Under the pieces are notes generated by a model. It searched no databases. It had not been told where the DNA came from and saw nothing but the letters and a program-made list of their open reading frames with translations. From NCBI GenBank assembly GCA_019187185.1, contig JABAQU010000014.1, positions 1 through 64,000 on the forward strand: 64,000 nucleotides of DNA. The letters run 5' to 3'. A program made the position numbers and the translations under genes. Numbering within the stretch: the first letter of the stretch is position 1; the number at the start of each line of letters is the position of its first letter. Source of the stretch: Steroidobacteraceae bacterium. Lineage in GTDB: Bacteria; Pseudomonadota; Gammaproteobacteria; Steroidobacterales; Steroidobacteraceae. Shown here piece after piece: positions 1-7,853 of the stretch.

Positions 1-48
1 GCCAGCGCGACGGCCAGCGCGACGGCCAGCGCGACGGCCAGCGCCAGC
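1..48 (+). repeat. 12-base tandem repeat inside the RNase E tail
   Basis: The unit gccagcgcgacg occurs three times exactly (1-12, 13-24, 25-36), followed by a degenerate copy at 37-48. In the rne frame it encodes Gln-Arg-Asp-Gly repeats. The array touches the window edge, so its true length is unknown. Confidence 0.85.
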
Positions 49-572
49 GCGACCGCGACGCCCAGCGCGAGCGGAGCGCGCAACGCGAACGCACGCCGCC
101 TGCGGGCGAACCGAATGTAAACGGACCTGCCGCGGCGGCGCCGCCGGTCGCGACTTCGTCGACGGAAGGAACACCGGCGCCCGAGCGTGAAGCGGGCGGC
201 GCGGGCCCCTCGGGTGAAGAACGGGGTGAGCGACGCTCGCGTCGCCGCGGTCGTCGCGGCCGGCGCGGAGGCCGCGATCGCGCGGAGCGCGATCAGGCAT
301 CGCCATCCGGCAGCGACACGCCACGCGACGCTGGTGACGCGGGCGCTGCGCCGGGATCGCCACCCACACCCTCACCACAGGAAGGCGGCGGCGAGCGTAC
401 GCGCGAGTTCGATTTTTCGGCCGAACCGCGATCGGCCCCGCCTCCGTCTGCGCCGCCTCCCGCGAGCGAAGCGGCGTCCGGCGAGTCGAAGCCGTACGTC
501 GTGTGGTCATCCCGCCCGACGAGTTATTCGTCGTCGTCCGATCAGCCAGGCGGTCCCGGCCGCGACGACTGA
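1..572 (+). CDS. rne: Ribonuclease E, C-terminal tail (5' end outside window)
   Basis: The open frame enters the window (first complete codon at base 3) and stops at TGA 570-572. Only the disordered tail is visible: QRDG repeats, an Arg-rich patch (RRSRRRGRRGRRGG), a long Pro/Ser/Ala/Gly stretch, and a terminal KPYVVWSSRP segment followed by Ser/Gly/Asp. RNase E tails have this basic, low-complexity make-up and scaffold the RNA degradosome, and a PYVVWSS-like end is familiar from gammaproteobacterial RNase E. The adjoining phosphatase gene and the kdsB block 40 kb away match my memory of the Pseudomonas rne neighbourhood. The catalytic half is not in the window, so the identity rests on the tail and context. 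It overlaps the convergent phosphatase gene by 31 bases. Confidence 0.68.
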   Translation, partial: QRDGQRDGQRDGQRQRDRDAQRERSAQRERTPPAGEPNVNGPAAAAPPVATSSTEGTPAPEREAGGAGPSGEERGERRSRRRGRRGRRGGRDRAERDQASPSGSDTPRDAGDAGAAPGSPPTPSPQEGGGERTREFDFSAEPRSAPPPSAPPPASEAASGESKPYVVWSSRPTSYSSSSDQPGGPGRDD

Positions 573-1039
573 CGCCTGGACCCCGCCAGTTCCGCGAGGA
601 GCCCGCGTGCACCGCGTTCGACGAGATCGACCACGAGGTCGAAGTCGGACGCGGTGCCGTAGTACGGGTCGGGAACTTCGCGCCGTCCGATCCCGGGTGC
701 GTATTCGAGGAACAGCCTGATGCGGCCGCGCGCCTCGGCGGGCGCGCACGCCTCGAGGTCGGCCAGGTTGGTTTCGTCCATCGCGAGCAGCAGGTCGAAG
801 CGCGCGAAGTCCGCCGGCTCGACCTGACGCGCACGCAGCATCGACAGGTCATAGCCGCGGCGCCGCGCCGCGGCCTGTGAACGCCGATCAGGCGGCGCGC
901 CGATGTGGTAGCCCGCTGTGCCGGCCGAGTCGGCACGGACAGCAAGTTGCGGCGCTTCGCGCTGCGCGAGCGCGCGAAAGACACCCTCCGCGGTAGGCGA
1001 GCGACAAATATTGCCGAGGCAGACGAACAGCACGTTCAC
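542..1039 (-). CDS. Low-molecular-weight protein tyrosine phosphatase
   Basis: This is a cytoplasmic cysteine phosphatase of 165 residues, the usual family length (about 150-165). The CX5R catalytic loop CLGNICRSP begins at Cys7 and contains Arg13. The general-acid loop appears as DPYYG near residue 125. I chose the GTG at 1039 because it puts the first beta-strand (NVLFVCLGN) at the N-terminus as in the family; longer in-frame extensions upstream are Arg-rich and unlike the family. It lies 29 bases after the HDOD gene on the same strand and converges on rne. In Pseudomonas, as I recall, this phosphatase gene sits beside kdsB; here the flagellar cluster separates the two. Its substrate cannot be read from sequence. 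Confidence 0.9.
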   Translation of the reverse strand: MNVLFVCLGNICRSPTAEGVFRALAQREAPQLAVRADSAGTAGYHIGAPPDRRSQAAARRRGYDLSMLRARQVEPADFARFDLLLAMDETNLADLEACAPAEARGRIRLFLEYAPGIGRREVPDPYYGTASDFDLVVDLVERGARGLLAELAGSRRQSSRPGPPG

Positions 1040-1068
1040 GGACCCGAGTATACGGTCCGCGGCGACCG

Positions 1069-1953
1069 TCAGTGGCCGAGTGCCTGCCTCATGGCCGCAA
1101 CTTCCGCAGCCGACTCCTCGATCACGCGCTCGAGGCGAGTGCGATCGAGGTCGAGGCGCGCGACGGCGTGTACACCCTGCAGATTGAGCTCGAGCGTGTC
1201 CGGCCATTCATGGAACGAGGCCAGCAGGTCGCCGACGAGCAGCACGTCGGTGAGATCCGCCGGGCCCTCGTGCTCGCGATTCACCTGGTCGTGCTCGTGG
1301 ACCGCGCTCACGATTTCATCGGCCATTTCCCAGTTTTCGAGAATTGCCTTGGCGACGTTCGTGTGCCAGTCGTCGACGATCCGGCCGTACGCCGACGCAT
1401 CGGCGAACAGCGCCGGGTAGTGGCGCGCGCGTGTCATGATGTACAGACGCCCGATGCCATGGAGCAGCCCCGCGAGCAGCGCAGTGTCGGGATTGATCCC
1501 CGCGAATTTCTTCGCAACGACATTCGACATCGCGGCCACCAGCGTGCTGCGCTTCCACAGCTGCTTGAGTGGTTGCTCGAGTCCCCTGAGCTCCTCCGCA
1601 TGTGCGAGCTGCGACATGGCGAACGAAACCGCCGAACTGCGCACGACGTTGAAGCCGAGGCGCGTGACGGCCGTGCGCAGGTCATTGATCTGGCGGCCGG
1701 ACACATTCATCGCCGCGGAGTTCGACATCCGCAGCACCCACGCAGCCAGCGCCGGCTCCGATCCGATCAGCCGCACGATCGTCTCCGGGCGCACATCTTC
1801 GTCGGCGAGCGCGCGCTGCACGCGAACCGCCACATCCGGGAAGCTCGGCAGTTCGATCCTGCCGCCTGACAGTTCCTGCGCGAGTCCTTGCACGAATTCA
1901 AAGGCGCCGCCCTCCGCTGCGGTGCCATTCTGCTGTTTCGCCGCCGTACTCAA
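1069..1953 (-). CDS. HDOD-domain protein, copy A
   Basis: The protein has 294 residues: a short N-terminus and then one HDOD domain over most of its length (from ELPSFPDVAVRVQRAL through LLAGLLHGIGRLY). HDOD domains are non-catalytic relatives of HD phosphohydrolases found in signalling proteins. The HD dyad is indeed lost here (LLHGIG in place of LLHDIG). I place the start at TTG 1953 because GAGGAG lies 6 bases upstream and no ATG or GTG fits better before the neighbouring stop. It follows copy B by 25 bases and closely resembles it (DTALLAGLLH and a YP.L.ADA.AY block in both), so the pair looks like a tandem duplication. The cluster lies just behind motD; a motility or c-di-GMP-linked role is inference. 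Confidence 0.85.
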   Translation of the reverse strand: MSTAAKQQNGTAAEGGAFEFVQGLAQELSGGRIELPSFPDVAVRVQRALADEDVRPETIVRLIGSEPALAAWVLRMSNSAAMNVSGRQINDLRTAVTRLGFNVVRSSAVSFAMSQLAHAEELRGLEQPLKQLWKRSTLVAAMSNVVAKKFAGINPDTALLAGLLHGIGRLYIMTRARHYPALFADASAYGRIVDDWHTNVAKAILENWEMADEIVSAVHEHDQVNREHEGPADLTDVLLVGDLLASFHEWPDTLELNLQGVHAVARLDLDRTRLERVIEESAAEVAAMRQALGH

Positions 1954-1978
1954 GTCAATCTCCTCTGTGTAGTCACAC

Positions 1979-2872
1979 TCAACAGCCGAGCACGCCACGC
2001 AATGCCGCGATCTCGGCCTCAGACTCCTGGGCAATGGCCTGATAAATCCCGGCCGTGAGACCGAGCCGGGTGCAGGCTGGGCTCGCCGCGAGCACGATCC
2101 CGAGGTCCTGCGGCGTGCCCAGATTGCGCTCAAGCAGCACTGCAGCCCGCAGTACTTCACGCAGACCGGCCGGGCCTGCCGGCTCGCGCTCCGCGCGATG
2201 CAGGGCGCCGACGGCATCGACGATTGCTTCGGAAACGCGCCAGCTCGCGAGCAGCGCCTGCGCAATGCTGGCCTCCCATTCGCGCTCGATGGCGTGATAG
2301 GCCTGTGCGTCGGCCAGCAGTTCCGGGTAGTCGGCGGCGCGCGTCTGAACGTACAGCGCGCCGACCGCGTGCAGCAGCCCCGCGAGCAGCGCCGTGTCGG
2401 CGTTGACCCGCGCGAGACGCCGCGCAATGACGAAGCACAGCGTGGACACCGTGACGCTGCGCAACCACAATGCCTGCAGTTGCGGTTCGATGGCCTGCAA
2501 CGCGGATGCGGACTTCAGTTGCTTCACCGCGAAGGAAATGGTCAGCGTGCGGACGAACTCGAGGCCGACCCGTGCGATGGCCGTGCGCAGCTCGAGCACG
2601 GGCTTGCCGCAGGGATTGAAGATGACGGAATTCGCGCACTGCACGATGCGGCCCGCGAGCACCGGCTCGGCGCCGACCGCACGCACCACCCGCAGCGGCG
2701 TCACGTCCTCGTCGGCGAGCACCCGCTGCACCTGCGTTGCGATCTCGGGGAAACCCGGCAGCTCGACTCGCCCGACGGCGAGTTCCTGGGCCAGCGCCTG
2801 CGCAATCGACACGGCGACGACATCGTGCGCAGCACCGGTCCTGGCAGCGTGTGCTCCCGCTGTGTTCACCAT
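1979..2872 (-). CDS. HDOD-domain protein, copy B
   Basis: This 297-residue single HDOD-domain protein is a paralogue of the next gene. The domain runs from about residue 30 (ELPGFPEIATQVQRVL) through the AGLLHAVGALY helix, where the HD metal ligand Asp is again missing. No receiver, GGDEF or EAL domain is attached. A GGAAGG-type ribosome site precedes the ATG. The gene lies 40 bases downstream of the DUF2802 gene, so it probably shares that gene's sigma-54 promoter. HDOD proteins often act as non-enzymatic adaptors in motility and signalling systems; no partner can be identified from this sequence. Confidence 0.85.
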   Translation of the reverse strand: MVNTAGAHAARTGAAHDVVAVSIAQALAQELAVGRVELPGFPEIATQVQRVLADEDVTPLRVVRAVGAEPVLAGRIVQCANSVIFNPCGKPVLELRTAIARVGLEFVRTLTISFAVKQLKSASALQAIEPQLQALWLRSVTVSTLCFVIARRLARVNADTALLAGLLHAVGALYVQTRAADYPELLADAQAYHAIEREWEASIAQALLASWRVSEAIVDAVGALHRAEREPAGPAGLREVLRAAVLLERNLGTPQDLGIVLAASPACTRLGLTAGIYQAIAQESEAEIAALRGVLGC

Positions 2873-2912
2873 AACGCACCTTCCCGGGCGATCCGGCCCG
2901 GCATTCGCGTGG

Positions 2913-3314
2913 TTATCGGCGGCGGGCCGAGGACCTTGAGGGGCCGTGCAGCCGCACCGCGAGTTCCGCCTCGTGGCGGCTCATGCCGCAGGTGGACATC
3001 AGTTCTTCGCGGCCAGCGCCGCTACGCGCGAGGCGCAGTGCGATATCGTAGCTTTGCGCGGCCGGTACCGGCGCGCTCGGCACAGACGCCTCGCGGCTGC
3101 GCAATGTGTCGATGACCGCGATGCCTCCCGCGAGTGAAACGGATACGTCGCGCAGTTCCCCGAGCGTCAGGTCCATCTGTTCGAACAGCCGCTGCACGTC
3201 ACGCCGCGTCGCGTCGCGCAATCGGACGAGATTGATCGCCTGCAGACCGACCGCGAACCCGAGCACCAGGATCGTGCCGGCCATGCCCCAGAACACATAG
3301 TCGAAAAGTATCAT
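2913..3314 (-). CDS. DUF2802-family membrane-anchored protein
   Basis: This 133-residue protein has one N-terminal membrane helix (about residues 6-26, MAGTILVLGFAVGLQAI), a charged helical region, and a C-terminal helix-turn-helix-like segment (GMSRHEAELAVRLH) typical of DUF2802. Such genes commonly end the fliA/che/mot region in pseudomonads and xanthomonads, and it has the same place here just after motD. Its own sigma-54 promoter is readable at 3387-3402, about 62 bases before the ATG, and AGGAG precedes the start. Molecular function is unknown. It heads a unit with the two HDOD genes. Confidence 0.85.
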   Translation of the reverse strand: MILFDYVFWGMAGTILVLGFAVGLQAINLVRLRDATRRDVQRLFEQMDLTLGELRDVSVSLAGGIAVIDTLRSREASVPSAPVPAAQSYDIALRLARSGAGREELMSTCGMSRHEAELAVRLHGPSRSSARRR

Positions 3315-3386
3315 TCGCCCTACTCCTGTAATGCCCTTCGCACGGGCGCCAGCGTGCTGACGGCAGCGCCACCCCTTGTCGGGCGA

Positions 3387-3402
3387 TGCAGGAGCCGTGC
3401 CA
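3387..3402 (-). promoter_or_regulatory. Sigma-54 promoter for the DUF2802-HDOD unit
   Basis: On the minus strand this reads TGGCACGGCTCCTGCA, a near-consensus -24/-12 element with exactly 10 bases between GG and GC. The predicted start is near 3376, giving a leader of about 62 bases. It lies in the 102-base gap directly behind the motD stop. Confidence 0.75.
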
Positions 3403-3416
3403 CCCGTACGGTTCGG

Positions 3417-4289
3417 TCAGCGGGTTCCCGCGATGGGTGAGGAACCAGGCGCACCGGTCACGACGAGCAGCACGCGCCGATTCATGTTGCGACCCAGGGC
3501 GGTCGCATTCGACTCCACCGGCCGGAACTCCGCGTAGCCGAGCACGGCGAGACGCTCGGGCGCCACTCCTCCGCTGCCGAGGATGTGCACGACCGTCGCC
3601 GCGCGTGCTGCCGAAAGCTCCCAGTTCGAGGGATAAGCGCGGGTCCGGATCGGCACGTTGTCGGTGTGCCCTTCGACGCGCACCGCGTTCGGAAAAGGTG
3701 CCAGCGCCTCCGCCAATCGTTCGATGATCGATTGGGCGTGCTTCGACGGTGTGGCCGACGCACTGTCGAACAGGATGTCGGTGCGTATCTCGACTTCGAC
3801 CCGGTCCGCCAGACGGCGCACGATGACCTGTTTGCCGTCGACGAGGTCCTTCATGGCACGTTCCACGTCGTCGGCGACCTGACCGAGCAATCGCTCCGCT
3901 TCCGCCGCGGCCGCGTCAGGAAGCCGTTGCCCCTGCTTCGAGCCACCGCGCAGCACGTTGAAATGCGGACGTTCGTCCGCGATCGGCACGGCCTCGAGCA
4001 TCTGCCGCGGCTGCCCCGCGAGCGTCTGCTGGGCAACGATCGACATCTTGAGATCCGCACCCGATCCGACCTGCTTCGCACCGACCTGCACCGGTTCGAC
4101 CGTGCGCGGCGTGCCACGGAATGCAGCCACGAGCGAATCCGAGAGGATGCGGTACTTGCCCTCGTTCACCGAGGAGATCGCATACATCACGACAAAAAAA
4201 GCAAGCAACAGCGTGATCAGGTCGCCGTAGGGTATCGCCCACGCCTCGTGGTTCGCGTGGTCTTCATGCTTCTTCCTGCGCCGTGCCAT
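3417..4289 (-). CDS. motD: Flagellar motor protein MotD (MotB family)
   Basis: This is a stator subunit that anchors the motor to peptidoglycan; 290 residues. A basic N-terminus is followed by one membrane helix (about residues 19-39, PYGDLITLLLAFFVVMYAIS) containing the proton-channel aspartate Asp23. A periplasmic linker and a C-terminal OmpA-like domain follow (VEGHTDNVPI, then SNWELSAARAATVV). It starts 5 bases after motC ends, and the two proteins form the MotC/MotD stator. Length is slightly above E. coli MotB but normal for MotD. Confidence 0.95.
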   Translation of the reverse strand: MARRRKKHEDHANHEAWAIPYGDLITLLLAFFVVMYAISSVNEGKYRILSDSLVAAFRGTPRTVEPVQVGAKQVGSGADLKMSIVAQQTLAGQPRQMLEAVPIADERPHFNVLRGGSKQGQRLPDAAAAEAERLLGQVADDVERAMKDLVDGKQVIVRRLADRVEVEIRTDILFDSASATPSKHAQSIIERLAEALAPFPNAVRVEGHTDNVPIRTRAYPSNWELSAARAATVVHILGSGGVAPERLAVLGYAEFRPVESNATALGRNMNRRVLLVVTGAPGSSPIAGTR

Positions 4290-4293
4290 GGGC

Positions 4294-5037
4294 TCAACCG
4301 TGCATGAAGCTCTGCAGGCGTGCCTCGATGGCGCGCGGATTTTCGCCCTGCGCGATGCCGATCAGTCCCTCGATGATCATCTCGCGCACCTGCGCCTGCG
4401 CTGCGATCGCACTCTTCAGCTTCGAGGCCATCGGCAGGAACACGAGGTTCGCGAGGCCGATGCCGTAGATCGTGGCCGTGAACGCGGCGGCGATGCCGTG
4501 ACCGAGCTTGCTGGGGTCGGCCAGGTTCTGCATCACCGCCATGAGGCCGAGCACCGCGCCGATGATGCCAAGTGTCGGTGCGTAGATGCCCATCCCTTCG
4601 AACACCTTGGCACCTGCCGTGTCCGCATGCTCGCGCGACGACAGCTCGACTTCCATCGTGCCACGGAGAGCGTCCGGCTCGCTGCCGTCGACCACGAGCT
4701 GCAGGCCCTTCTTCACGAAAGGGTCGACTTCTCTCTCGATCAGCGGTTCGAGGCCGAGCAGCCCCTGCTTGCGCGCAATATTGCTCCACTCGACGATCTT
4801 GCCGATCATCGCGTGCGCATCGAGTTTCGGCGGCGTGAAGACCCAGCCCGAGATGCGCAGCGCATGCTTGAACACCGGGAGCGAAGTCTGCACGAAGATC
4901 GCGGCGAACGTGCCGACCACCACGATCATGAACGCCGCTGATGACGCGAGCGCGGCGATGCCCGCGCCCTTGAGCACGGCGCCGACCATGATCGCGACGA
5001 CCGCGAGCGCGAAGCCTGTCAGTGAGAGAATGTCCAT
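4294..5037 (-). CDS. motC: Flagellar motor protein MotC (MotA family)
   Basis: This proton-conducting stator subunit has 247 residues. Four membrane segments are visible (near residues 4-24, 34-50, 150-172 and 182-203), with a large cytoplasmic loop between the second and third and a C-terminal cytoplasmic tail. The segments GIYAPTLGIIGAVLGLM and FTATIYGIGLANLVFLP are typical of the MotA family. It follows fliA by only 21 bases with no che genes between. In related polar flagellates several chemotaxis genes usually separate fliA from motC. Confidence 0.95.
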   Translation of the reverse strand: MDILSLTGFALAVVAIMVGAVLKGAGIAALASSAAFMIVVVGTFAAIFVQTSLPVFKHALRISGWVFTPPKLDAHAMIGKIVEWSNIARKQGLLGLEPLIEREVDPFVKKGLQLVVDGSEPDALRGTMEVELSSREHADTAGAKVFEGMGIYAPTLGIIGAVLGLMAVMQNLADPSKLGHGIAAAFTATIYGIGLANLVFLPMASKLKSAIAAQAQVREMIIEGLIGIAQGENPRAIEARLQSFMHG

Positions 5038-5058
5038 TCAGGCGGTATCGGCCACGGA

Positions 5059-5778
5059 TCACTCACCCGCGACGGCACGCCACCCGGCGAGGCGGGCCCG
5101 CAGGCGCGTGAGGGCCTGGCCGTGCAGCTGGCAAACACGCGATTCGGTCACGCCGAGCACGAGACCGATCTCCTTCAGGTTCAGTTCATCGTTGTAGTAA
5201 AGCGACATCACCATTCTTTCCCTTTCCGGAAGTCCATCGATCGCACCCGCGAGTGCTCGCGCGAAATCCTCGTCGGCGACGTCCCGAAACGGGTCGGGAC
5301 CCGGGTCGACCGCGCGCACGGCAGTCGCGTCGTCGAGTCCCGCGATCCGGCAGGTGGCCGCGTCCTGCACGATCGAGTGATACTCCTCGAGCGACACCTG
5401 CAACCGCGCCGCGACCTCGACATCGCGCGCCTCGCGACCGAGCTCGTTCTCGAGCACGCGCACAGCCTCCTCCACGTCCCGCGACCGCCGGTGGACCGAG
5501 CGTGGTGCCCAGTCGAGCTTGCGCAGCGCGTCGAGCATCGCCCCCCGTATGCGGATGCCGGCATAGGTTTCGAAGCTCGCGCCCCGATCCGACGCGAAGT
5601 TCGCGGCGGCTTCGAGCAGGCCGAGCATGCCGGCCTGGATCAGGTCGTCCACTTCCACCGACGGTGGCAGGCGTCCCGCCAGGTGATATGCAATGCGCTT
5701 GACGAGCTCGGCGTGCCGCGCCACGAGCGCACCGGCCTCGCTGCGCGCCGCCTGCGTTGCATATGCACGCGCCACCAT
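5059..5778 (-). CDS. fliA: RNA polymerase sigma-28 factor FliA
   Basis: This is the sigma factor for late flagellar genes; 239 residues, the normal length. Region 2 (VDDLIQAGMLGLLEAAANF, then ASFETYAGIRIRGAMLDALR) lies near residues 42-90, and region 4 with its helix-turn-helix (LNLKEIGLVLGVTESRVCQLH) is at the C-terminus. The ATG at 5778 overlaps the flhG stop as TGATG, so translation is coupled; the longer upstream frame lies inside flhG and is rejected. Its targets visible here are the fliC promoter (28312-28338) and the flgM promoter (39357-39383). FlgM, encoded at 39414, is its anti-sigma factor. Confidence 0.97.
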   Translation of the reverse strand: MVARAYATQAARSEAGALVARHAELVKRIAYHLAGRLPPSVEVDDLIQAGMLGLLEAAANFASDRGASFETYAGIRIRGAMLDALRKLDWAPRSVHRRSRDVEEAVRVLENELGREARDVEVAARLQVSLEEYHSIVQDAATCRIAGLDDATAVRAVDPGPDPFRDVADEDFARALAGAIDGLPERERMVMSLYYNDELNLKEIGLVLGVTESRVCQLHGQALTRLRARLAGWRAVAGE

Positions 5779-6641
5779 CAGCGCACGACCCTGAGGGTCG
5801 CCTCCCGACGCGCCACGAGCCGCTCGACGAAGAACTCGACATTGCCCCGCGGTGCCTCCGGTATTGGCCACTTATCGACCGCGGCCGCCAGATTCTTGAA
5901 TGCGAGCGCGGACGGGCTCGAAGGCCACGCGTCGAAAACCGTGCGCTGCGCACGGATCGCCCGCAGCATGCACGGATCGTCCGGAATCTCGCCCGCGTAT
6001 TCGAGCACGACATCGAGGAAGCGCGCAGTCACGCGTTCGAGCGTGCGATAGAGCGTTGCGCCCGCGCCCCGCTGGCGCACCCTGTTCGCGAGCACGCGAA
6101 ACCGGCGCACGCCATGGCTGCGACTCAGTACCTTGACGAGCGCGTATGCATCGGTCATCGACGCCGGTTCGTCGCACACGACGACGAGTACCTGTCTCGC
6201 CGCCTGCGAGAATTGCAGCACGCCGTGCGCGAGACCGGCCGGCGTGTCGACGATCAGGGCATCGAGCCGCATCGCAAGTGCGCTGAATCCCTGCACCAGC
6301 CCGAGGTGCTCGCGCGCGCCGAGGCTCGCGAGCGCCGCGACGCCCGACGCCCCCGGCACCACACGGAAGCCCTGAGGCGCATCGACGATCACTTCCTCGA
6401 GTGAGCGCTCGCCGGCGATCACGTGCGCCATCGTGTATTTCGGCGACAGGCCGAGGAACACATCGACGTTCGCGAGCCCGAGATCGCCGTCGAACAGCAT
6501 CACGCGCCGGCCGGCGGCAGCGAGCGCCGTCGCGAGATGGACCGACACGCTTGTCTTGCCGACGCCGCCCTTGCCGCCCGTCACGGCAATGACCTGCACG
6601 GGTGTAGTGGCGCGCATCTTCATTGCGTCAGGCGAGCGCAT
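5778..6641 (-). CDS. flhG: Flagellar number regulator FlhG (FleN), MinD-like ATPase
   Basis: This 287-residue ParA/MinD-type ATPase limits the number of polar flagella and, in Pseudomonas (FleN), antagonises FleQ. The deviant Walker A motif GGKGGVGKT is at residues 22-30, switch I (DGDLGLANVDVFLG) near 52-65, and the Walker B-like segment DALIVDTPAG near 126-135. It overlaps flhF by 14 bases. In-frame ATGs at residues 7 and 9 are alternative starts. The C-terminal membrane-targeting region lacks an obvious amphipathic motif that I could identify with confidence. Confidence 0.95.
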   Translation of the reverse strand: MRSPDAMKMRATTPVQVIAVTGGKGGVGKTSVSVHLATALAAAGRRVMLFDGDLGLANVDVFLGLSPKYTMAHVIAGERSLEEVIVDAPQGFRVVPGASGVAALASLGAREHLGLVQGFSALAMRLDALIVDTPAGLAHGVLQFSQAARQVLVVVCDEPASMTDAYALVKVLSRSHGVRRFRVLANRVRQRGAGATLYRTLERVTARFLDVVLEYAGEIPDDPCMLRAIRAQRTVFDAWPSSPSALAFKNLAAAVDKWPIPEAPRGNVEFFVERLVARREATLRVVR

Positions 6642-7827
6642 GCGCGAGGGCCCCGTATCGCCGCTGCAACAGGTCTTCGTCGACGGAGGCTCCGGAACGC
6701 TCCGCGAGTGTCACGGCGCGCACGACGAGCTGGTGTGCGCGAGCAGGCGTCAGGTCTTCCGGAATTCGTTGCCCTTCACTCACCCAGGCAATCGGCAGGC
6801 GCGCGCGGATCAAGGCCGACAGCGTGCCGCCGAGACTCGTCGCCTCGTCGACTTTCGTGACGACGCAGGCCGCAAGGCGCACCGCCGAGAAGCGCGCGAT
6901 GACTTCCTCCGCGGCACCGGCCTGTGCGCTCGCGGAGAGCACCAATGCCACTTCGATCTGCGGGTGCGCACCGGCGATTGCGCCGATCTTGGCGGAAAGG
7001 CGCGGATCCCGTTGACCCGTGCCGGCCGTATCGATCAGCACGAGCGGTGTGCCCTCGAGCCCTGCGAGCACGCGCTCGAGCTCCCGCGGGTGGTCGGCCG
7101 CGAATGCCGGCACGCCGAGCAGGCGACCGAGATTCTGTATCTGCTCCTGTGCGCCAAATCGCACGCCATCGGTCGAGACGAGCGCGACGCCGGCGGGACC
7201 GTGCTCCAGCACCCGGCGTGCCGCGAGCTTTGCGATCGCCGTCGACTTGCCGACGCCCGTCGGCCCAACGAAAGCGATACGCCCGCCGCGCGTTAGCCAG
7301 CGGTCGTCGCCGACCGGCACCTTGTGTGTCAGGATGGCGCGCGCGCGCTGCTCGGCCTGGGAAAAGTCCAGGTGTGCCGGCAACTCGGCCGCGATCGAGG
7401 CTGCCACGTCGCTCGCGAGGCCGAGCCGGGTCAGGCCACGCAGCACCTCCGCCTGCACCGGCGCGCGCCGCGTTAGGTCGTTCCAGGCAAGGGTTGCGAG
7501 CTGGCCCTCGAGCAACCGGCGCAGGCTTCGCAATTCGGACTGCAGATTCACGCCCGGCTCGTCGGCCACCTCGCTGCGCGCGGCGAGCGCCGCGAGCGTG
7601 TCGGCGGCCTCGGGATCGGCCGTCGTGGCGTAATCGGCCGCCATCGGCGCCGCTGACGGCGCCCCCCCGGGTTCGACCGATGCCAGTTCGAAGTCGATGG
7701 CAGCGACGACCTCGACACCGTCGTCGACCTTGCGCGTCGACAGGATCACGGCGTCCGGACCCTGGTGCTCGCGGATCTGGCGCAGGCACTCGCGCATGTC
7801 CTTCGCCACGTAACGTCTCATGTTCAT
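6628..7827 (-). CDS. flhF: Flagellar biosynthesis GTPase FlhF
   Basis: This SRP-type GTPase marks the pole for flagellar assembly; 399 residues. The N-terminal B domain starts MNMRRYVAKDMRECLRQIRE and is followed by a variable linker (about 50-95), an N domain, and the G domain with the P-loop GPTGVGKST at 188-196. Also seen are the DTAG switch and the guanine-specificity motif TKVDE. Together with flhG it implies a polar flagellum under number control. It begins 26 bases after flhA. Confidence 0.97.
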   Translation of the reverse strand: MNMRRYVAKDMRECLRQIREHQGPDAVILSTRKVDDGVEVVAAIDFELASVEPGGAPSAAPMAADYATTADPEAADTLAALAARSEVADEPGVNLQSELRSLRRLLEGQLATLAWNDLTRRAPVQAEVLRGLTRLGLASDVAASIAAELPAHLDFSQAEQRARAILTHKVPVGDDRWLTRGGRIAFVGPTGVGKSTAIAKLAARRVLEHGPAGVALVSTDGVRFGAQEQIQNLGRLLGVPAFAADHPRELERVLAGLEGTPLVLIDTAGTGQRDPRLSAKIGAIAGAHPQIEVALVLSASAQAGAAEEVIARFSAVRLAACVVTKVDEATSLGGTLSALIRARLPIAWVSEGQRIPEDLTPARAHQLVVRAVTLAERSGASVDEDLLQRRYGALAHALA

Positions 7828-7853
7828 GATCGATACCCTTGCCTCGTCCCAAC

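Noticed and set aside
1-48. Short tandem repeats as a CRISPR array
   Set aside because: The units are contiguous without spacers, only 12 bases long, and in frame within a coding tail.
1069-2427. A single 452-residue HDOD protein
   Set aside because: The extended frame runs back through the upstream HDOD gene in another frame. The real gene begins at TTG 1953 with a GAGGAG ribosome site.
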